Source: Magnetospirillum moscoviense (lineage in GTDB: Bacteria > Pseudomonadota > Alphaproteobacteria > Rhodospirillales > Magnetospirillaceae). Taken from it: DNA of 64,000 bases. The stretch lies in the NCBI RefSeq assembly GCF_001650635.1, contig NZ_LWQU01000130.1:124001-188000 (forward strand), given 5' to 3'. The position numbers and the translations under genes are program-made. The first letter of the stretch is position 1. Every line of letters starts with the position of its first letter. This document shows positions 25,919 through 35,471 of the stretch, piece by piece. The notes under the pieces are model-generated. The model worked only from the letters and a program-made list of their open reading frames with translations, was not told where the DNA came from and did not search any database.

Positions 25919-27285
25919 ACGACGACAAACGCAAAATCCTGGTCATCGAGGATGATCTGGGCCTTCGCACCCAGTTAAAATGGGCGCTGGCCAACTTCGA
26001 GGTCCTGGTCGCCGAAGACGGCCCCAAGGCCCTGCACCAGTTCGAACGCAAGCGCCCCCCGGTGGTCATCTTGGATCTGGGGCTGCCCCCCGATCCCAAT
26101 GGCGCCAGCGAAGGGCTTGCCACCCTCGAGAAGCTGCTGAAACTAGCGCCCCTGACCAAGGTCATCGTCGCCAGCGGCAACGACGAGCGGGGCAACGCCT
26201 TGAAGGCGATCGAGCTCGGCGCTTATGACTTCTATCCGAAGCCGGCCGACCTTGATGTCATGCGGCTGATCATCGACCGCGCCCTGACCTTGCACGATCT
26301 GGAAGAGGAAAACGAGCAACTGGCGCTGGGACGAACCTCGCCCCTGGCCGGGTTGGTGGCGTCGTCGCCGGAAATGCTGGGCCTGTGCCGCAGCGCCGAA
26401 CGGGTCGCCACCGCCAATATCGCCGTGCTGATCACCGGAGAAAGCGGCACCGGCAAGGAAATCCTGGCCCGGGCGGTGCACGATCTCAGTGCCCGCGCCC
26501 ACCAACGCTTCGTTGCCATCAATTGCGCGGCCATTCCCGACAATCTGCTGGAAAGCGAATTGTTCGGCCACGAAAAAGGGGCCTTCACCGGCGCGGTCAA
26601 ACAGACCATCGGCAAGGTCGAGCAGGCCCATCATGGCACCTTGTTCCTGGACGAGATCGGCGACATGCCCCTGTCGCTGCAGGCCAAGCTGCTGCGCTTC
26701 CTGCAAAACCGCACCATCGAGAGAATCGGCGGCCGCAAGGAGATCGAAGTCGATGTCCGCGTCCTGTCGGCCACCAATCGCGACCTTGCCGCGATGATGA
26801 CCGACGGATCGTTCCGCGAGGATCTTTATTATCGTCTGAACGAAGTCAGCATGCACATGCCGCCGCTGCGCGACCGCCCCGGCGACGCCATCCTTCTGGC
26901 CCGCTACTTCCGGGCCAAATATGCCAAGGACTTCCAGCGCGCCCCCAAGACCTTCACCACCGATGCCCTGGCGGCCATCGCCCGTTACCGATGGCCCGGC
27001 AATGTCCGCGAACTGGAAAATCGGGTCAAGCGGGCGATGCTGATGGCCGATGGCAAGGCGATCTCGAGCGCCGACCTCGAGCTATGCGACGATACCGACA
27101 TCCTGCAGATGCCGACCCTGCGCCAGATCCGCGCGCAGGCCGAGGCCGAAGCGGTCCTCCGCGCCCTGGCCATCACCGACAACAATGTCTCGGATGCGTC
27201 GCAACTTCTGGGCGTGTCGCGCCCGACACTCTACGAAATCATGCACGCCGCCAACATGCCCATCAATAGGAGGGACCGGTCATGA
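25915..27285 (+). CDS. prsR: Sigma-54-dependent response regulator PrsR
   Basis: 456 residues: receiver domain with the acidic pair at 13-14 and phosphoacceptor Asp54 (VVILDLGL); AAA+ domain with Walker A GESGTGKE (175-182) and the sigma-54 contact loop GAFTGA (222-227), both intact; and a Fis-type helix-turn-helix (NVSDASQLLGVSRPTLYEIM). It should activate sigma-54 promoters. Two such promoters lie in this window, both in front of PEP-CTERM genes (12709-12724 and 14280-14296). Overlaps prsK and prsT by ATGA at both ends, so the three are translationally coupled. Confidence 0.93.
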   Translation: MNDDKRKILVIEDDLGLRTQLKWALANFEVLVAEDGPKALHQFERKRPPVVILDLGLPPDPNGASEGLATLEKLLKLAPLTKVIVASGNDERGNALKAIELGAYDFYPKPADLDVMRLIIDRALTLHDLEEENEQLALGRTSPLAGLVASSPEMLGLCRSAERVATANIAVLITGESGTGKEILARAVHDLSARAHQRFVAINCAAIPDNLLESELFGHEKGAFTGAVKQTIGKVEQAHHGTLFLDEIGDMPLSLQAKLLRFLQNRTIERIGGRKEIEVDVRVLSATNRDLAAMMTDGSFREDLYYRLNEVSMHMPPLRDRPGDAILLARYFRAKYAKDFQRAPKTFTTDALAAIARYRWPGNVRELENRVKRAMLMADGKAISSADLELCDDTDILQMPTLRQIRAQAEAEAVLRALAITDNNVSDASQLLGVSRPTLYEIMHAANMPINRRDRS

Positions 27286-30068
27286 AACTCGCGCTTCTCT
27301 GCGTCACGACGATGTTGATCGCCGGAACCGCCCATGCGTCCCAGAACTCGGCCGCGGACATCTCGGAAAGCGGCCGGCTTCTGACGGCCGGCCGGGCCTT
27401 GATCCAGAACGGGGAATATCGCCCGGCGATGATCCAGTTGAAGAAGGCGGTCAAGGCCGATCCCGGCAACGCCGAGGCCAGATTCGAACTGGGGCTGCTG
27501 CATTTCCGCGGCGGCGATTTCCTGGCGGCGGAAAAGGAATTCCTCCTGGCCCGCGAAGGCGGCTTCGATCTCGCCCAGGTCAATCCGCTGCTGGCGAACA
27601 CCTATCTGGCCGCGGGCAAGTTCCAGCGCGTCCTGGACGACATCGCGCCGTGCCCCGCCGATCCGGCCTGCAAGGCCGATGTGCTGGCCTTGCGGGCGCG
27701 CGCCTTTCTGGCCCTGCGCAAGCCGGACGACGCCGACAAGGAATCCCTGGCCGCGCTGGCCGCCGACCCGGATAGCGAGACCGGGCGGACCACCCGGGCC
27801 ATCATCTTGATGGTGCGCAACGACAATGGCGAGGCCGAGCGGATCATCGACGCGGTCTTGCTCGGCAATCCGAGAAACGGCGAGGCCCAGACCGCCAAGG
27901 GGGACCTGCGCCGCCGGGCCGGCGACCTTGATACCGCCCGCATCCATTACCAAACGGCGCTGGAAACCGCGCCCAACGACACCCGGATTCGCCAGAGCCA
28001 GGCCTTGACGCTGATGGCGTTGGGCAAGGACGACGAGGCCAGGGCCGAGATCACCCAGGTCCTGGGCCTGACCCCGAAGGCGCCGATGGCGCTATACCTC
28101 AAGGCGGCCTTGCTGGTCCGGGCGAATAAAATTCCCGAGGCCCTGGACACGGTCCGCCCGGCGGAATCGGCCATCGCCCAGATCCCCCAGGGGACCTTCC
28201 TGCTGGCCTTGATCCATTCGCGCAGCAACAATCTGGAAGAGGCGGTGAACTATGCCACCAAGTTCCACAATACCGCCCCGGACAGCCTTGTCGGCGCGAA
28301 GCTGCTGGCCGATATCCACTTCCGCCTGCACGCCTTTCCCAAGGTCATCGCCATCCTGGCTCCGCTGCGCGACCGCCTGGGCGACGACGACGAGAGCTTA
28401 AGCCTGCTGGGTTCGGCTTACCTGGCCGAGGGCCAGATCAAGGAAGCCAACGAGCTGCTGACCGAAGCGGCCAAGACCAGGCCCAACGATCCCTCGACCC
28501 GCGCCCGGCTGGCCTTAAGCCGCGCCGGTCAAGCCTCGACCCGCGAGGAAGGCATCCGCGAGCTGGAAGGCCTTGTCGCCAGCGGGGCCGACACCGCGCA
28601 GGTGGATCTGGCCCTGGTCTCGAGCCATATCGGTAACGGCGATTACGACAAGGCCATCGCCGCCGCAGCCGCTATGGCCGCCCGTCAGCCCAAAGCCCCC
28701 CTGCCGCCGACCTTGAGCGGGGCCGCCCGGTTGGCGAAGGGCGATCGGCCGGGGGCGCGCGGCGACTTCCAGTCCGCGCTGGCCGGGAACCCCGATTACG
28801 TCCCGGCCGCCGTCTATCTGTCCGAATTGGACATGCAGGACGGATTGTTCGATTCCGCCCGCCGCACGCTCGACACCATCTTGAAGCGCAAGCCGGGCGA
28901 TCTGCGTGCCTTGCAGGCGCGCGCACAGGTCGAGACCCGGGCGAACAAGCCGGCGGCGTCCATTCCCTTCCTGGAAACGGCGATAAGGCTGCATCCGGGG
29001 GAAATCCCGCCGCGCGTCTACCTGCTGCGGGCGCATTCGGCCACCGGCGACAAGAACAAGCTGGCCGCCACCGCCTTGGACCTGGCGCGGACCCAATCGG
29101 GCAATCCGGCCGCCATCGATCTGGCGGCGCGAGCCTTGTTGTCGGTAGGACGATCCGAGGACGGGCTGAACCTTTATCGCCAGATGCAGACCCGGTTCCC
29201 CGACATGGCGCAATCCCACGAACGCTATGGTCAGGCCCTGGCCCTGCTGGGACGCGACGACGAAGCCCGCACCGCGTTCGATCGCGCCATTTCCGCCGAG
29301 CCGCGCGCCCTGTCCGCCTGGATCAACCGGATCGCCCTGGAACGCAAGATAAGCGGCCATGATGCGGCCATGGCCATGGCCGAAACCGCCAGAATTCGAA
29401 ACCCCGACGTCCCGGCCGCCCAGGTGATCCAAGGCGACCTGCTGTCGTCGGCCGGAGACGCGGCGCAAGCCGAGACCGCGTATCGCAAGGCCTTCGAGCA
29501 AGCGCCGTCATCGGTCACCGTGGTACGCCTGTTCCATGCGCTGGCCAGAAAGGGCGACTCCGCCGCCGCCGGCAATCTGCTGACGACCTGGCTGAAGGCC
29601 AACCCCGACGATTCCAGCGTGCGGGTGGTGCTGGCCGGCCACAAATCCCTGCACCGAGACTATCGTGGCGCCGCCGCCGAGTACGAGGCCGTCGCGGTCA
29701 AATTGCCCCGCAATGCCGCCGTGCTGAACAACCTGGCCTGGACCTACGGTCATCTGGGTGATGCCAGGGCGGTCGAGACGGCCAGACGCGCCTATTCCAT
29801 GTCGCCGGACAGTCCGGCCATCATGGACACTTACGGCAGCCTGCTCTATCGCGACGGCCTGCGGCCCCAGGGCCGGGAATTGGTGAAGCGGGCCTTCGCC
29901 GCCACACCCGGCGACCCGCAGGTGGCCTATCACATGGCCGTCATCTTGGTGGACAGCAAGGACCTGCCCGAAGCCCGCTCCATCTTGAAGGGCGTGGTGG
30001 ACTCGAAGGTGGCCTTCGACGGCGCCGACGAGGCCCGCAAGCTTTATTCCGACTTGAGCGGGAGCTGA
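27282..30068 (+). CDS. prsT: XrtA-system TPR-repeat protein PrsT
   Basis: 928 residues, a signal peptide (LALLCVTTMLIAGTAHAS) and then tetratricopeptide repeats nearly to the end (for example GNAEARFELGLLHFRGGDF and AAVLNNLAWTYGHLGD). Many family members are lipoproteins, but no lipobox Cys is seen here. PrsT is the usual third gene after prsK and prsR; its role is not settled, probably a periplasmic scaffold for EPS or protein export. It overlaps prsR by ATGA and is followed after 3 bp by a glycosyltransferase gene. Confidence 0.9.
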   Translation: MKLALLCVTTMLIAGTAHASQNSAADISESGRLLTAGRALIQNGEYRPAMIQLKKAVKADPGNAEARFELGLLHFRGGDFLAAEKEFLLAREGGFDLAQVNPLLANTYLAAGKFQRVLDDIAPCPADPACKADVLALRARAFLALRKPDDADKESLAALAADPDSETGRTTRAIILMVRNDNGEAERIIDAVLLGNPRNGEAQTAKGDLRRRAGDLDTARIHYQTALETAPNDTRIRQSQALTLMALGKDDEARAEITQVLGLTPKAPMALYLKAALLVRANKIPEALDTVRPAESAIAQIPQGTFLLALIHSRSNNLEEAVNYATKFHNTAPDSLVGAKLLADIHFRLHAFPKVIAILAPLRDRLGDDDESLSLLGSAYLAEGQIKEANELLTEAAKTRPNDPSTRARLALSRAGQASTREEGIRELEGLVASGADTAQVDLALVSSHIGNGDYDKAIAAAAAMAARQPKAPLPPTLSGAARLAKGDRPGARGDFQSALAGNPDYVPAAVYLSELDMQDGLFDSARRTLDTILKRKPGDLRALQARAQVETRANKPAASIPFLETAIRLHPGEIPPRVYLLRAHSATGDKNKLAATALDLARTQSGNPAAIDLAARALLSVGRSEDGLNLYRQMQTRFPDMAQSHERYGQALALLGRDDEARTAFDRAISAEPRALSAWINRIALERKISGHDAAMAMAETARIRNPDVPAAQVIQGDLLSSAGDAAQAETAYRKAFEQAPSSVTVVRLFHALARKGDSAAAGNLLTTWLKANPDDSSVRVVLAGHKSLHRDYRGAAAEYEAVAVKLPRNAAVLNNLAWTYGHLGDARAVETARRAYSMSPDSPAIMDTYGSLLYRDGLRPQGRELVKRAFAATPGDPQVAYHMAVILVDSKDLPEARSILKGVVDSKVAFDGADEARKLYSDLSGS

Positions 30069-30071
30069 CCC

Positions 30072-31301
30072 ATGGACACCGACGGCAACCGTCCCTTGCG
30101 GGTCCTGACCTTCTCGACCCTGTTTCCCAATGCGGCGCAGCCGGTCAACGGCGTTTTCGTCGAAAACCGCCTGAGCCACCTGGTCCAAAGCGGCGAGATC
30201 ACCGCCCGCGTCGTCGCACCTGTCCCGTGGGTTCCCCAACCCTTGGTCCGGCCCGGCCGCTGGGATCGCATCGCCGCCGCGCCGGACCATGAGGAGCGCC
30301 ATGGACTTGGCGTATGGCATCCGCGCTATCCGGTGATCCCCAAGATGGGCATGAGCGTCGCACCATTGCTGATGTATCTGGGCGTGCGCAACACCGTCGC
30401 CCGCCTGCTGGCCGCTGCGGATTGCGACCTGATCGACGCCCACTATTTCTATCCCGACGGGGTTGCCGCCGCCCTGCTCGCGCGGCAATTCAAGAAGCCG
30501 CTGGTGATCACAGCCCGCGGCACCGATCTCAATCTGATCCCCCGTTTCGCCCTGCCGCGCGCCCAGATCCGCTGGGCGGCCCGGCGGGCCGACGGATTGA
30601 TCACCGTTTGCCACGCCTTGAAGCAGCCTTTGATCTCGTTGGGCATTCCGGCCGAATCGGTGACGGTCCTGCGCAACGGCGTCGATCTGCAGGCCTTTCG
30701 GCCGCGAGACCGGGCGGCGGCGCGCCAGAGTCTGGGGGTATCGGGTCCGGTTGTCGTCTCGGTGGGGCTGCTGATCGAACGCAAAGGCCATCATCTGGTC
30801 ATCGACGCCGTTGCGCGGATGCCCGAACTCACCTTGCTGATCGCCGGCGACGGCCCCGAGCGGTCCGCCCTGACGGCAAGGGCCGCCGCCGCCGGCCTGG
30901 ACGGGCGGGTCCGTTTCCTGGGCGAGGTGGCGCATCGCGACCTGCCCGACATCTACGGCGCCGCCGACGCCCTGGTCCTGGCCTCGAGCCGGGAAGGCTG
31001 GGCCAACGTCTTGCTGGAATCCATGGCCTGCGGCACCCCGGTGGTGGCCACCGATGTCTGGGGCTCGGGCGAGGCGGTCACCTGCCCGGAAGCCGGCCTG
31101 CTGATGCCCCAACGTTCCCCCGACGCGATCGTGGCGGCACTATCGGCCCTGCTCGCCGCGCCGCCCGACCGGGCCGCCACCCGCCGCCACGCCGAGCAAT
31201 TCAGTTGGGACGCGACGACCACCGGGCAATTGTCGCTGTTTCGCCGAATCGTCGCCGGCCACGGTCATCCGCAGCGCACGGCCAGGATGGTGGCGGCATG
31301 A
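30072..31301 (+). CDS. Family 4 glycosyltransferase
   Basis: 409 residues, GT-B fold. The N-terminus RVLTFSTLFPNAAQP and GVFVENRL contains the acceptor-side loop. The C-terminal half has LLIAGDGPERSAL, VRFLGEVAH, and the donor-binding E-x7-E region ASSREGWANVLLESMACGTPVVATD. It begins 3 bp after prsT and overlaps the next glycosyltransferase by ATGA. Part of the prs operon; likely adds a sugar to the EPS repeat. Confidence 0.88.
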   Translation: MDTDGNRPLRVLTFSTLFPNAAQPVNGVFVENRLSHLVQSGEITARVVAPVPWVPQPLVRPGRWDRIAAAPDHEERHGLGVWHPRYPVIPKMGMSVAPLLMYLGVRNTVARLLAAADCDLIDAHYFYPDGVAAALLARQFKKPLVITARGTDLNLIPRFALPRAQIRWAARRADGLITVCHALKQPLISLGIPAESVTVLRNGVDLQAFRPRDRAAARQSLGVSGPVVVSVGLLIERKGHHLVIDAVARMPELTLLIAGDGPERSALTARAAAAGLDGRVRFLGEVAHRDLPDIYGAADALVLASSREGWANVLLESMACGTPVVATDVWGSGEAVTCPEAGLLMPQRSPDAIVAALSALLAAPPDRAATRRHAEQFSWDATTTGQLSLFRRIVAGHGHPQRTARMVAA

Positions 31302-32443
31302 GCCAGTCTTCCCCCCGCACCCTTCTGCACGTCTTCCCGTCCTTCGCCATCGGGGGCGCGCAGATGCGCATGGTCCAGCTGGCCAACCATTTCGGGCCTC
31401 GCTATCGCCATCTCATCATCTCGATGAACGGCAATTGCGATGCTCTGGGCCGGCTTGCCCCCGACATCGATGCGCGCCAGTTGGAGATTCCGGTCAGGAA
31501 ATCCGGGCTGTGGTCCAATCTGAACACCTTCCGCCAGGTGCTGAAGGATGAGCGGCCCGATCTTCTGGTCACCTCGAACTGGGGGACCATCGAATGGGCG
31601 TTGGCCAATATCCCGGGATTATGCCCACACCTGCACATGGAAGACGGCTTCGGGCCGGACGAGGTGGCGCGCCAGCTGCCACGCCGGGTGATGACCAGGC
31701 GCCTGGCCTTGCGCCGCACCACCGTCATGCTGCCATCGCAAACGCTTTACAGCATCGCCAGGAACGTCTGGCATTTGCCCAAGGACAGGCTGCGCCACAT
31801 TCCCAACGGCGTCGATTGCCGTCGCTTCGGCGGCCAGGCCGACGACGGACTGGCGGCACGGCTGGGGCTGAATGGACCCGAACCGGTGATCGGCACGGTG
31901 GCGACGTTGCGGTCGGAAAAGAACCTGTCGCGATTGCTGAAGGCCTTCGCGCTGGTGTCGGCCACCCGCCCCGCCCGGCTGGTGATCATCGGCGACGGGC
32001 CGGACATGCCCTGTCTGACCACCCTGGCCCGCGTGCTGGGATTGACCGACCGGGTGGTCTTCACCGGCGCCATGGCCGCCCCCGAAAGCCTTCTGCCGGC
32101 CTTCACCATCTTCGCCCTGTCATCCAATACCGAACAGATGCCGTTGTCGGTGCTGGAAGCGATGGCGGCCGGCAAGCCGGTGGCGGCCACCGATGTCGGC
32201 GACGTCCGCGACATGGTTTGCCGGGAAAACCGGCCCTTCGTGGTTGCCCCCCGGACTCAGGCGCTGGCCCAGTCCATCGGCGCCTTGTTGGACGACCCGG
32301 CCCAAGCCGGACGCATCGGCGCAGCCAATGCCGACCACGCCCGCGCCACCTTCGATGAATCCTTGATGTTCCTCGCCTATGGCGCCCTGTTCGACGGCCC
32401 CACCCCGGCCAGGACCCGGCGGACATTGTCGTCCCAGGTATAG
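31298..32443 (+). CDS. Family 4 glycosyltransferase
   Basis: 381 residues, GT-B fold. The N-terminal FPSFAIGGAQMRMVQLAN is the glycine-rich start of family 4 enzymes. Later come IPNGVDCRRF, GTVATLRSEKNL, LVIIGDGPD and the donor motif SSNTEQMPLSVLEAMAAGKPVAATDVG. ATG 31298 overlaps the previous stop as ATGA; the much longer frame reaching to 30314 is a read-through of the other gene's antiphase. Its last 67 bp overlap the 3' end of the opposite-strand glycosyltransferase. Confidence 0.88.
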   Translation: MSQSSPRTLLHVFPSFAIGGAQMRMVQLANHFGPRYRHLIISMNGNCDALGRLAPDIDARQLEIPVRKSGLWSNLNTFRQVLKDERPDLLVTSNWGTIEWALANIPGLCPHLHMEDGFGPDEVARQLPRRVMTRRLALRRTTVMLPSQTLYSIARNVWHLPKDRLRHIPNGVDCRRFGGQADDGLAARLGLNGPEPVIGTVATLRSEKNLSRLLKAFALVSATRPARLVIIGDGPDMPCLTTLARVLGLTDRVVFTGAMAAPESLLPAFTIFALSSNTEQMPLSVLEAMAAGKPVAATDVGDVRDMVCRENRPFVVAPRTQALAQSIGALLDDPAQAGRIGAANADHARATFDESLMFLAYGALFDGPTPARTRRTLSSQV

Positions 32444-33534
32444 CCCTTGTCGTCGATGGTGCGCGTGGCGCTGCGGCCCAGTCGTCCGCGAAGAGCCTCG
32501 TCGCTGCACAATTGCGCGATCCGCTCGCGGAAGTGGGCCGGGTCATCGGGACGAAACAGCAGGGCATTGTCGCCATCGGTCAGGATTTCGCGGATGTTGG
32601 GCTGGTCAGGCGCGATGATGGCGCGGCCAAGCCCCATATATTCGAACAGCTTGAGCGGCGAGGCGTAGGGCTCGACCCGCGGATTGAGGGCAATGTCGAA
32701 GGCCGCGACATAGTCGGAAACCCGGTCGCGCCCGACCAGCCCGATGCAGGTGACGCAATCCGCCATACCCAGCCGCGCGGCCTGATCGATGACCGCCGCC
32801 AGGCCGGGGCCCTCGCCCGCAATCAGGAAATGCAGGGAGGCTGGGTTCTCCAGCGCGGCCATCGCCGTCAGCACGTCCGGCAGCCGATGCCAGTCGCGAA
32901 CGAAGCCGACGAAGCCCAGCACGACCTTGCCGGTCAGGCCCAATTCCGCCCGGATCGCCGTTCCGTTGCCGTCAAGGGGGAAGCGTTGCCGGTCGATACC
33001 GTTGGGCACCACCCGGATGCGCCGTTCGGCCACCCCGGCGGCGCGCAGGAAGTCGGCAAGAACCTCGGTCACCGGAAAGGTCATGTCGGCGCCGCACCAC
33101 ACCGCCCGTTCGCTCCAGCCGGCCAGCGCTTTCAGGGCCAAGCCGCCATGGCGGTCGCGTTCGTGGGCGAGAGGTGAATTGACCTCGAGCAGATAGGGAA
33201 TGTCGGCCCATCGCTTCATCCACAATCCGGCCAGGAAGAACAGGTTGTAGCGCTCGTAAAGCACGTCGGGACCGAAGGCGGCGCAGGCCCGTTCCAGCCG
33301 GAAGAAGGCCGGCACCGAATAGGCCAGTTCGAGAACCTCGTAAAGCACCCTGGGCAGCAGCCGCTTGATCCGCGCCACCACACCGCCGTCATGGCCGAAG
33401 GACGCGCCCTTGGCCCCGCCCGGAGCCACCACCAGGACCTCGTGGCCCTGGCGCCGCATCGCCGCCACCATTTCCTCGATATGGACGTCCTGGCCATCCC
33501 GCGACGCCGTACGGTGGTGATAGAGAATCTTCAT
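32377..33534 (-). CDS. Family 4 glycosyltransferase
   Basis: 385 residues. The N-terminus MKILYHHRTASRDGQDVHIEEM resembles a family 4 subgroup common in XrtA loci. The donor half contains VVPNGIDRQRFP, LGFVGFVRDWHRL, FLIAGEGPGL and the E-x7-E-like VEPYASPLKLFEYMGLGRAI. ATG 33534 overlaps the PilZ gene stop as ATGA, so the two are translationally coupled. The in-frame upstream extension to 33594 runs into the PilZ gene and is rejected. The 3' end overlaps the convergent glycosyltransferase by 67 bp. Confidence 0.88.
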   Translation of the reverse strand: MKILYHHRTASRDGQDVHIEEMVAAMRRQGHEVLVVAPGGAKGASFGHDGGVVARIKRLLPRVLYEVLELAYSVPAFFRLERACAAFGPDVLYERYNLFFLAGLWMKRWADIPYLLEVNSPLAHERDRHGGLALKALAGWSERAVWCGADMTFPVTEVLADFLRAAGVAERRIRVVPNGIDRQRFPLDGNGTAIRAELGLTGKVVLGFVGFVRDWHRLPDVLTAMAALENPASLHFLIAGEGPGLAAVIDQAARLGMADCVTCIGLVGRDRVSDYVAAFDIALNPRVEPYASPLKLFEYMGLGRAIIAPDQPNIREILTDGDNALLFRPDDPAHFRERIAQLCSDEALRGRLGRSATRTIDDKGYTWDDNVRRVLAGVGPSNRAP

Positions 33535-34136
33535 CCCGACCGGGGCCAATACTTGCTCATGTGGCGGATGGAATCGATGAATCCGCGCGCCCAATGGCCT
33601 CGTTCGTCAGGGGTTTGATAGGGATTGAGCACTTCCATCGCCGCATCCATCTCCTCGATGGCGGGGTCGATCTGCTCGCGCGCGACGAAGCAGCCCTCGG
33701 CATAAATCCGCGCCAAGGCGGTGCCGGTGGCGCGGGGGGCGGACAGTCCCACCGTCTCCGTCCACCGTCCGGTGCGGTCATAGGTGGAATGGTGCCCCAG
33801 CAGCCGTGGCTGTGGCGCCGCATACGGCAAGTATGGCAGCGGGTCCCGGGTGACGTTGAACAATGTCGACATCGCGCCCTCGTCAAGGAAGTCATCGAAC
33901 TGGCAGTGCAGACCTTCCCTGCCACTATTCACAACATTACAAAACAACGACCTTCGGTGAACCTTCAGGTCGATCCGATTTTCTTTTAATGGATTCGGAG
34001 AACCAATCATTGCGACGCATAATCCGCCGCTGCTGAGATTGGTGATGACGCCAAGGCTCCCGTTTTTCGCCTTGCTGACAACAACGGCTTTTTGCGACGA
34101 CAAATATCTTATGCCGTGACGTAACTCTGAATTCAT
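33531..34136 (-). CDS. PilZ-domain protein with unidentified C-terminal half
   Basis: 201 residues. The N-terminal PilZ domain has the c-di-GMP binding pieces RHGIR (RxxxR, residues 6-10) and NLSSGG (N-x-S-x-x-G). About residues 90-201 match no domain I recognise; they look soluble and end in a Trp- and Tyr-rich helix. Position and overlap with a glycosyltransferase suggest c-di-GMP control of EPS sugar transfer. ATG 34136 is chosen because residues 1-6 lead straight into the PilZ motif. It is AT-rich at the 5' end and GC-rich at the 3' end. Confidence 0.75.
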   Translation of the reverse strand: MNSELRHGIRYLSSQKAVVVSKAKNGSLGVITNLSSGGLCVAMIGSPNPLKENRIDLKVHRRSLFCNVVNSGREGLHCQFDDFLDEGAMSTLFNVTRDPLPYLPYAAPQPRLLGHHSTYDRTGRWTETVGLSAPRATGTALARIYAEGCFVAREQIDPAIEEMDAAMEVLNPYQTPDERGHWARGFIDSIRHMSKYWPRSG

Positions 34137-34180
34137 GACTTTATAAATCCACATATGGCATCTTATTTATAACATCCAAA

Positions 34181-34227
34181 AACATAATCAACCGACCATC
34201 GACCAATCCAGTATCGGAAAATACTCA
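34181..34227 (-). promoter_or_regulatory. Predicted activator-dependent promoter for the PilZ-glycosyltransferase unit
   Basis: On the minus strand TGAGTATTTTCCGA (34227-34214) is followed after 27 nt by TATGTT (34186-34181). AGTAT and ATACT around the core also form a small dyad. The leader to ATG 34136 would be about 40 nt. Confidence 0.55.
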
Positions 34228-34316
34228 TACCACGCATAACGCAATCAAAGACGACTTCATATTTCAATTCTTGCTGTAGCATAAACCATTGCCCGAACAA
34301 TTGCTGGTGAGCAAAG

Positions 34317-35471
34317 ATGAGTTGTGTGGCCACGTTCACTCCCGGCCCGGTGCCACCCGGATTAGAGGAGGAGTGGCGGGACCTGGAAAGCAAATCCTCG
34401 GGCTCGGCCTTCCTGTCCTGGCCGTGGATTGCCGCGACAGGGATCGCCCAGGAGGCGGACACGGTGCTGGTCCGGGTCAGGGACGACGGACGGACCATCG
34501 GCCTCGGCTTGTTGGGAATGGGGCACAGCCGGCTTTTCGCGCTACGGCCGCCCGCCCTGCATCTCAATGAATCCGGTTATCCGGCACGCGACCGGATCAT
34601 GACGGAATATAACGGGCTGCTGACGTTGGCCGGCAGGGAAAGCGAAGCCGCCTGGGCCTTGCTGGCCGCCATGAAGACAGACAAGAGCTGTGGGAAACGG
34701 GATCTGGCCCTGTCGGGCGTCGCCGGCCACTGGCGCCCGCTGTGCCATGGCCTGGGGCTGGCGACATGTCTGCTGCGCCCACCGCAATCCGCCCCCTTCG
34801 CCGCCCTGCAAATTCGGCCCGAACACGATCTGCTGGCCGCCATGACGCGAAACAGCCGCCAGCAGATTCGCCGGTCCATGCGCCACTACGAAGCCCATTC
34901 GCCACTGATCCTGGACCGGGCGAGCGACGCCGCGCAGGCGCTTGAGTGGCTGGACCGGCTCGAGGCGCTGCATACCCGTTCGTGGCGCCAACGCGGCAAG
35001 GCCGGCGCGTTTGCCGATCCCGCCTTCGGGGATTTCCACCGCCGCCTGATCTCGACCGGCTTTCACGAGGGGGTGACGGACCTTTTGCGCATCCAGAGCG
35101 GCGGCGAGGTCATCGGCTATCTCTATAACCTGCGCTGGCGGGGCGTGGCCTATGCCTACCAGAGCGGTTTTCGCTTCGATGACCACGCCCAGGCTCGGCC
35201 GGGCCTGGTGGCCCATGTCCTGGCCATGCAGCTTTATCGCGGCGAAGGCCTGACCACCTATCGTTTCCTGGCCGGCCAATCCCGCTACAAGACCAGCCTG
35301 GCCTCGGGGCAGGACGAGTTGGCGTGGATCCTGGCCTATCGGCCCGGTCCGCTGCGCTGGCTGGCGAGCATCGCCGAACGCACCATCGGCGCCATCGGCG
35401 CGATCGCAGCCCGCTCGACCATGCCGCGCAGGATCGAGGAAAAGGCCTGCAGCAACAAGAAGCCGTCGTAA
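34317..35471 (+). CDS. GNAT/CelD-like acyltransferase
   Basis: 384 residues of the CelD/BcsL-like GNAT type. The C-terminal acyl-CoA fold shows VIGYLYNLRWRGVAYAYQSGF, HVLAMQLYRGEG and the terminal YRFLAGQSRYKTSLA motif. A relative is cut at the window start. It probably modifies EPS sugars with an acyl group. ATG 34317 follows GGTGAGCAAAG. Its last 136 bp overlap the 3' end of the convergent ligase gene, beyond the conserved core of both proteins. Confidence 0.8.
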   Translation: MSCVATFTPGPVPPGLEEEWRDLESKSSGSAFLSWPWIAATGIAQEADTVLVRVRDDGRTIGLGLLGMGHSRLFALRPPALHLNESGYPARDRIMTEYNGLLTLAGRESEAAWALLAAMKTDKSCGKRDLALSGVAGHWRPLCHGLGLATCLLRPPQSAPFAALQIRPEHDLLAAMTRNSRQQIRRSMRHYEAHSPLILDRASDAAQALEWLDRLEALHTRSWRQRGKAGAFADPAFGDFHRRLISTGFHEGVTDLLRIQSGGEVIGYLYNLRWRGVAYAYQSGFRFDDHAQARPGLVAHVLAMQLYRGEGLTTYRFLAGQSRYKTSLASGQDELAWILAYRPGPLRWLASIAERTIGAIGAIAARSTMPRRIEEKACSNKKPS

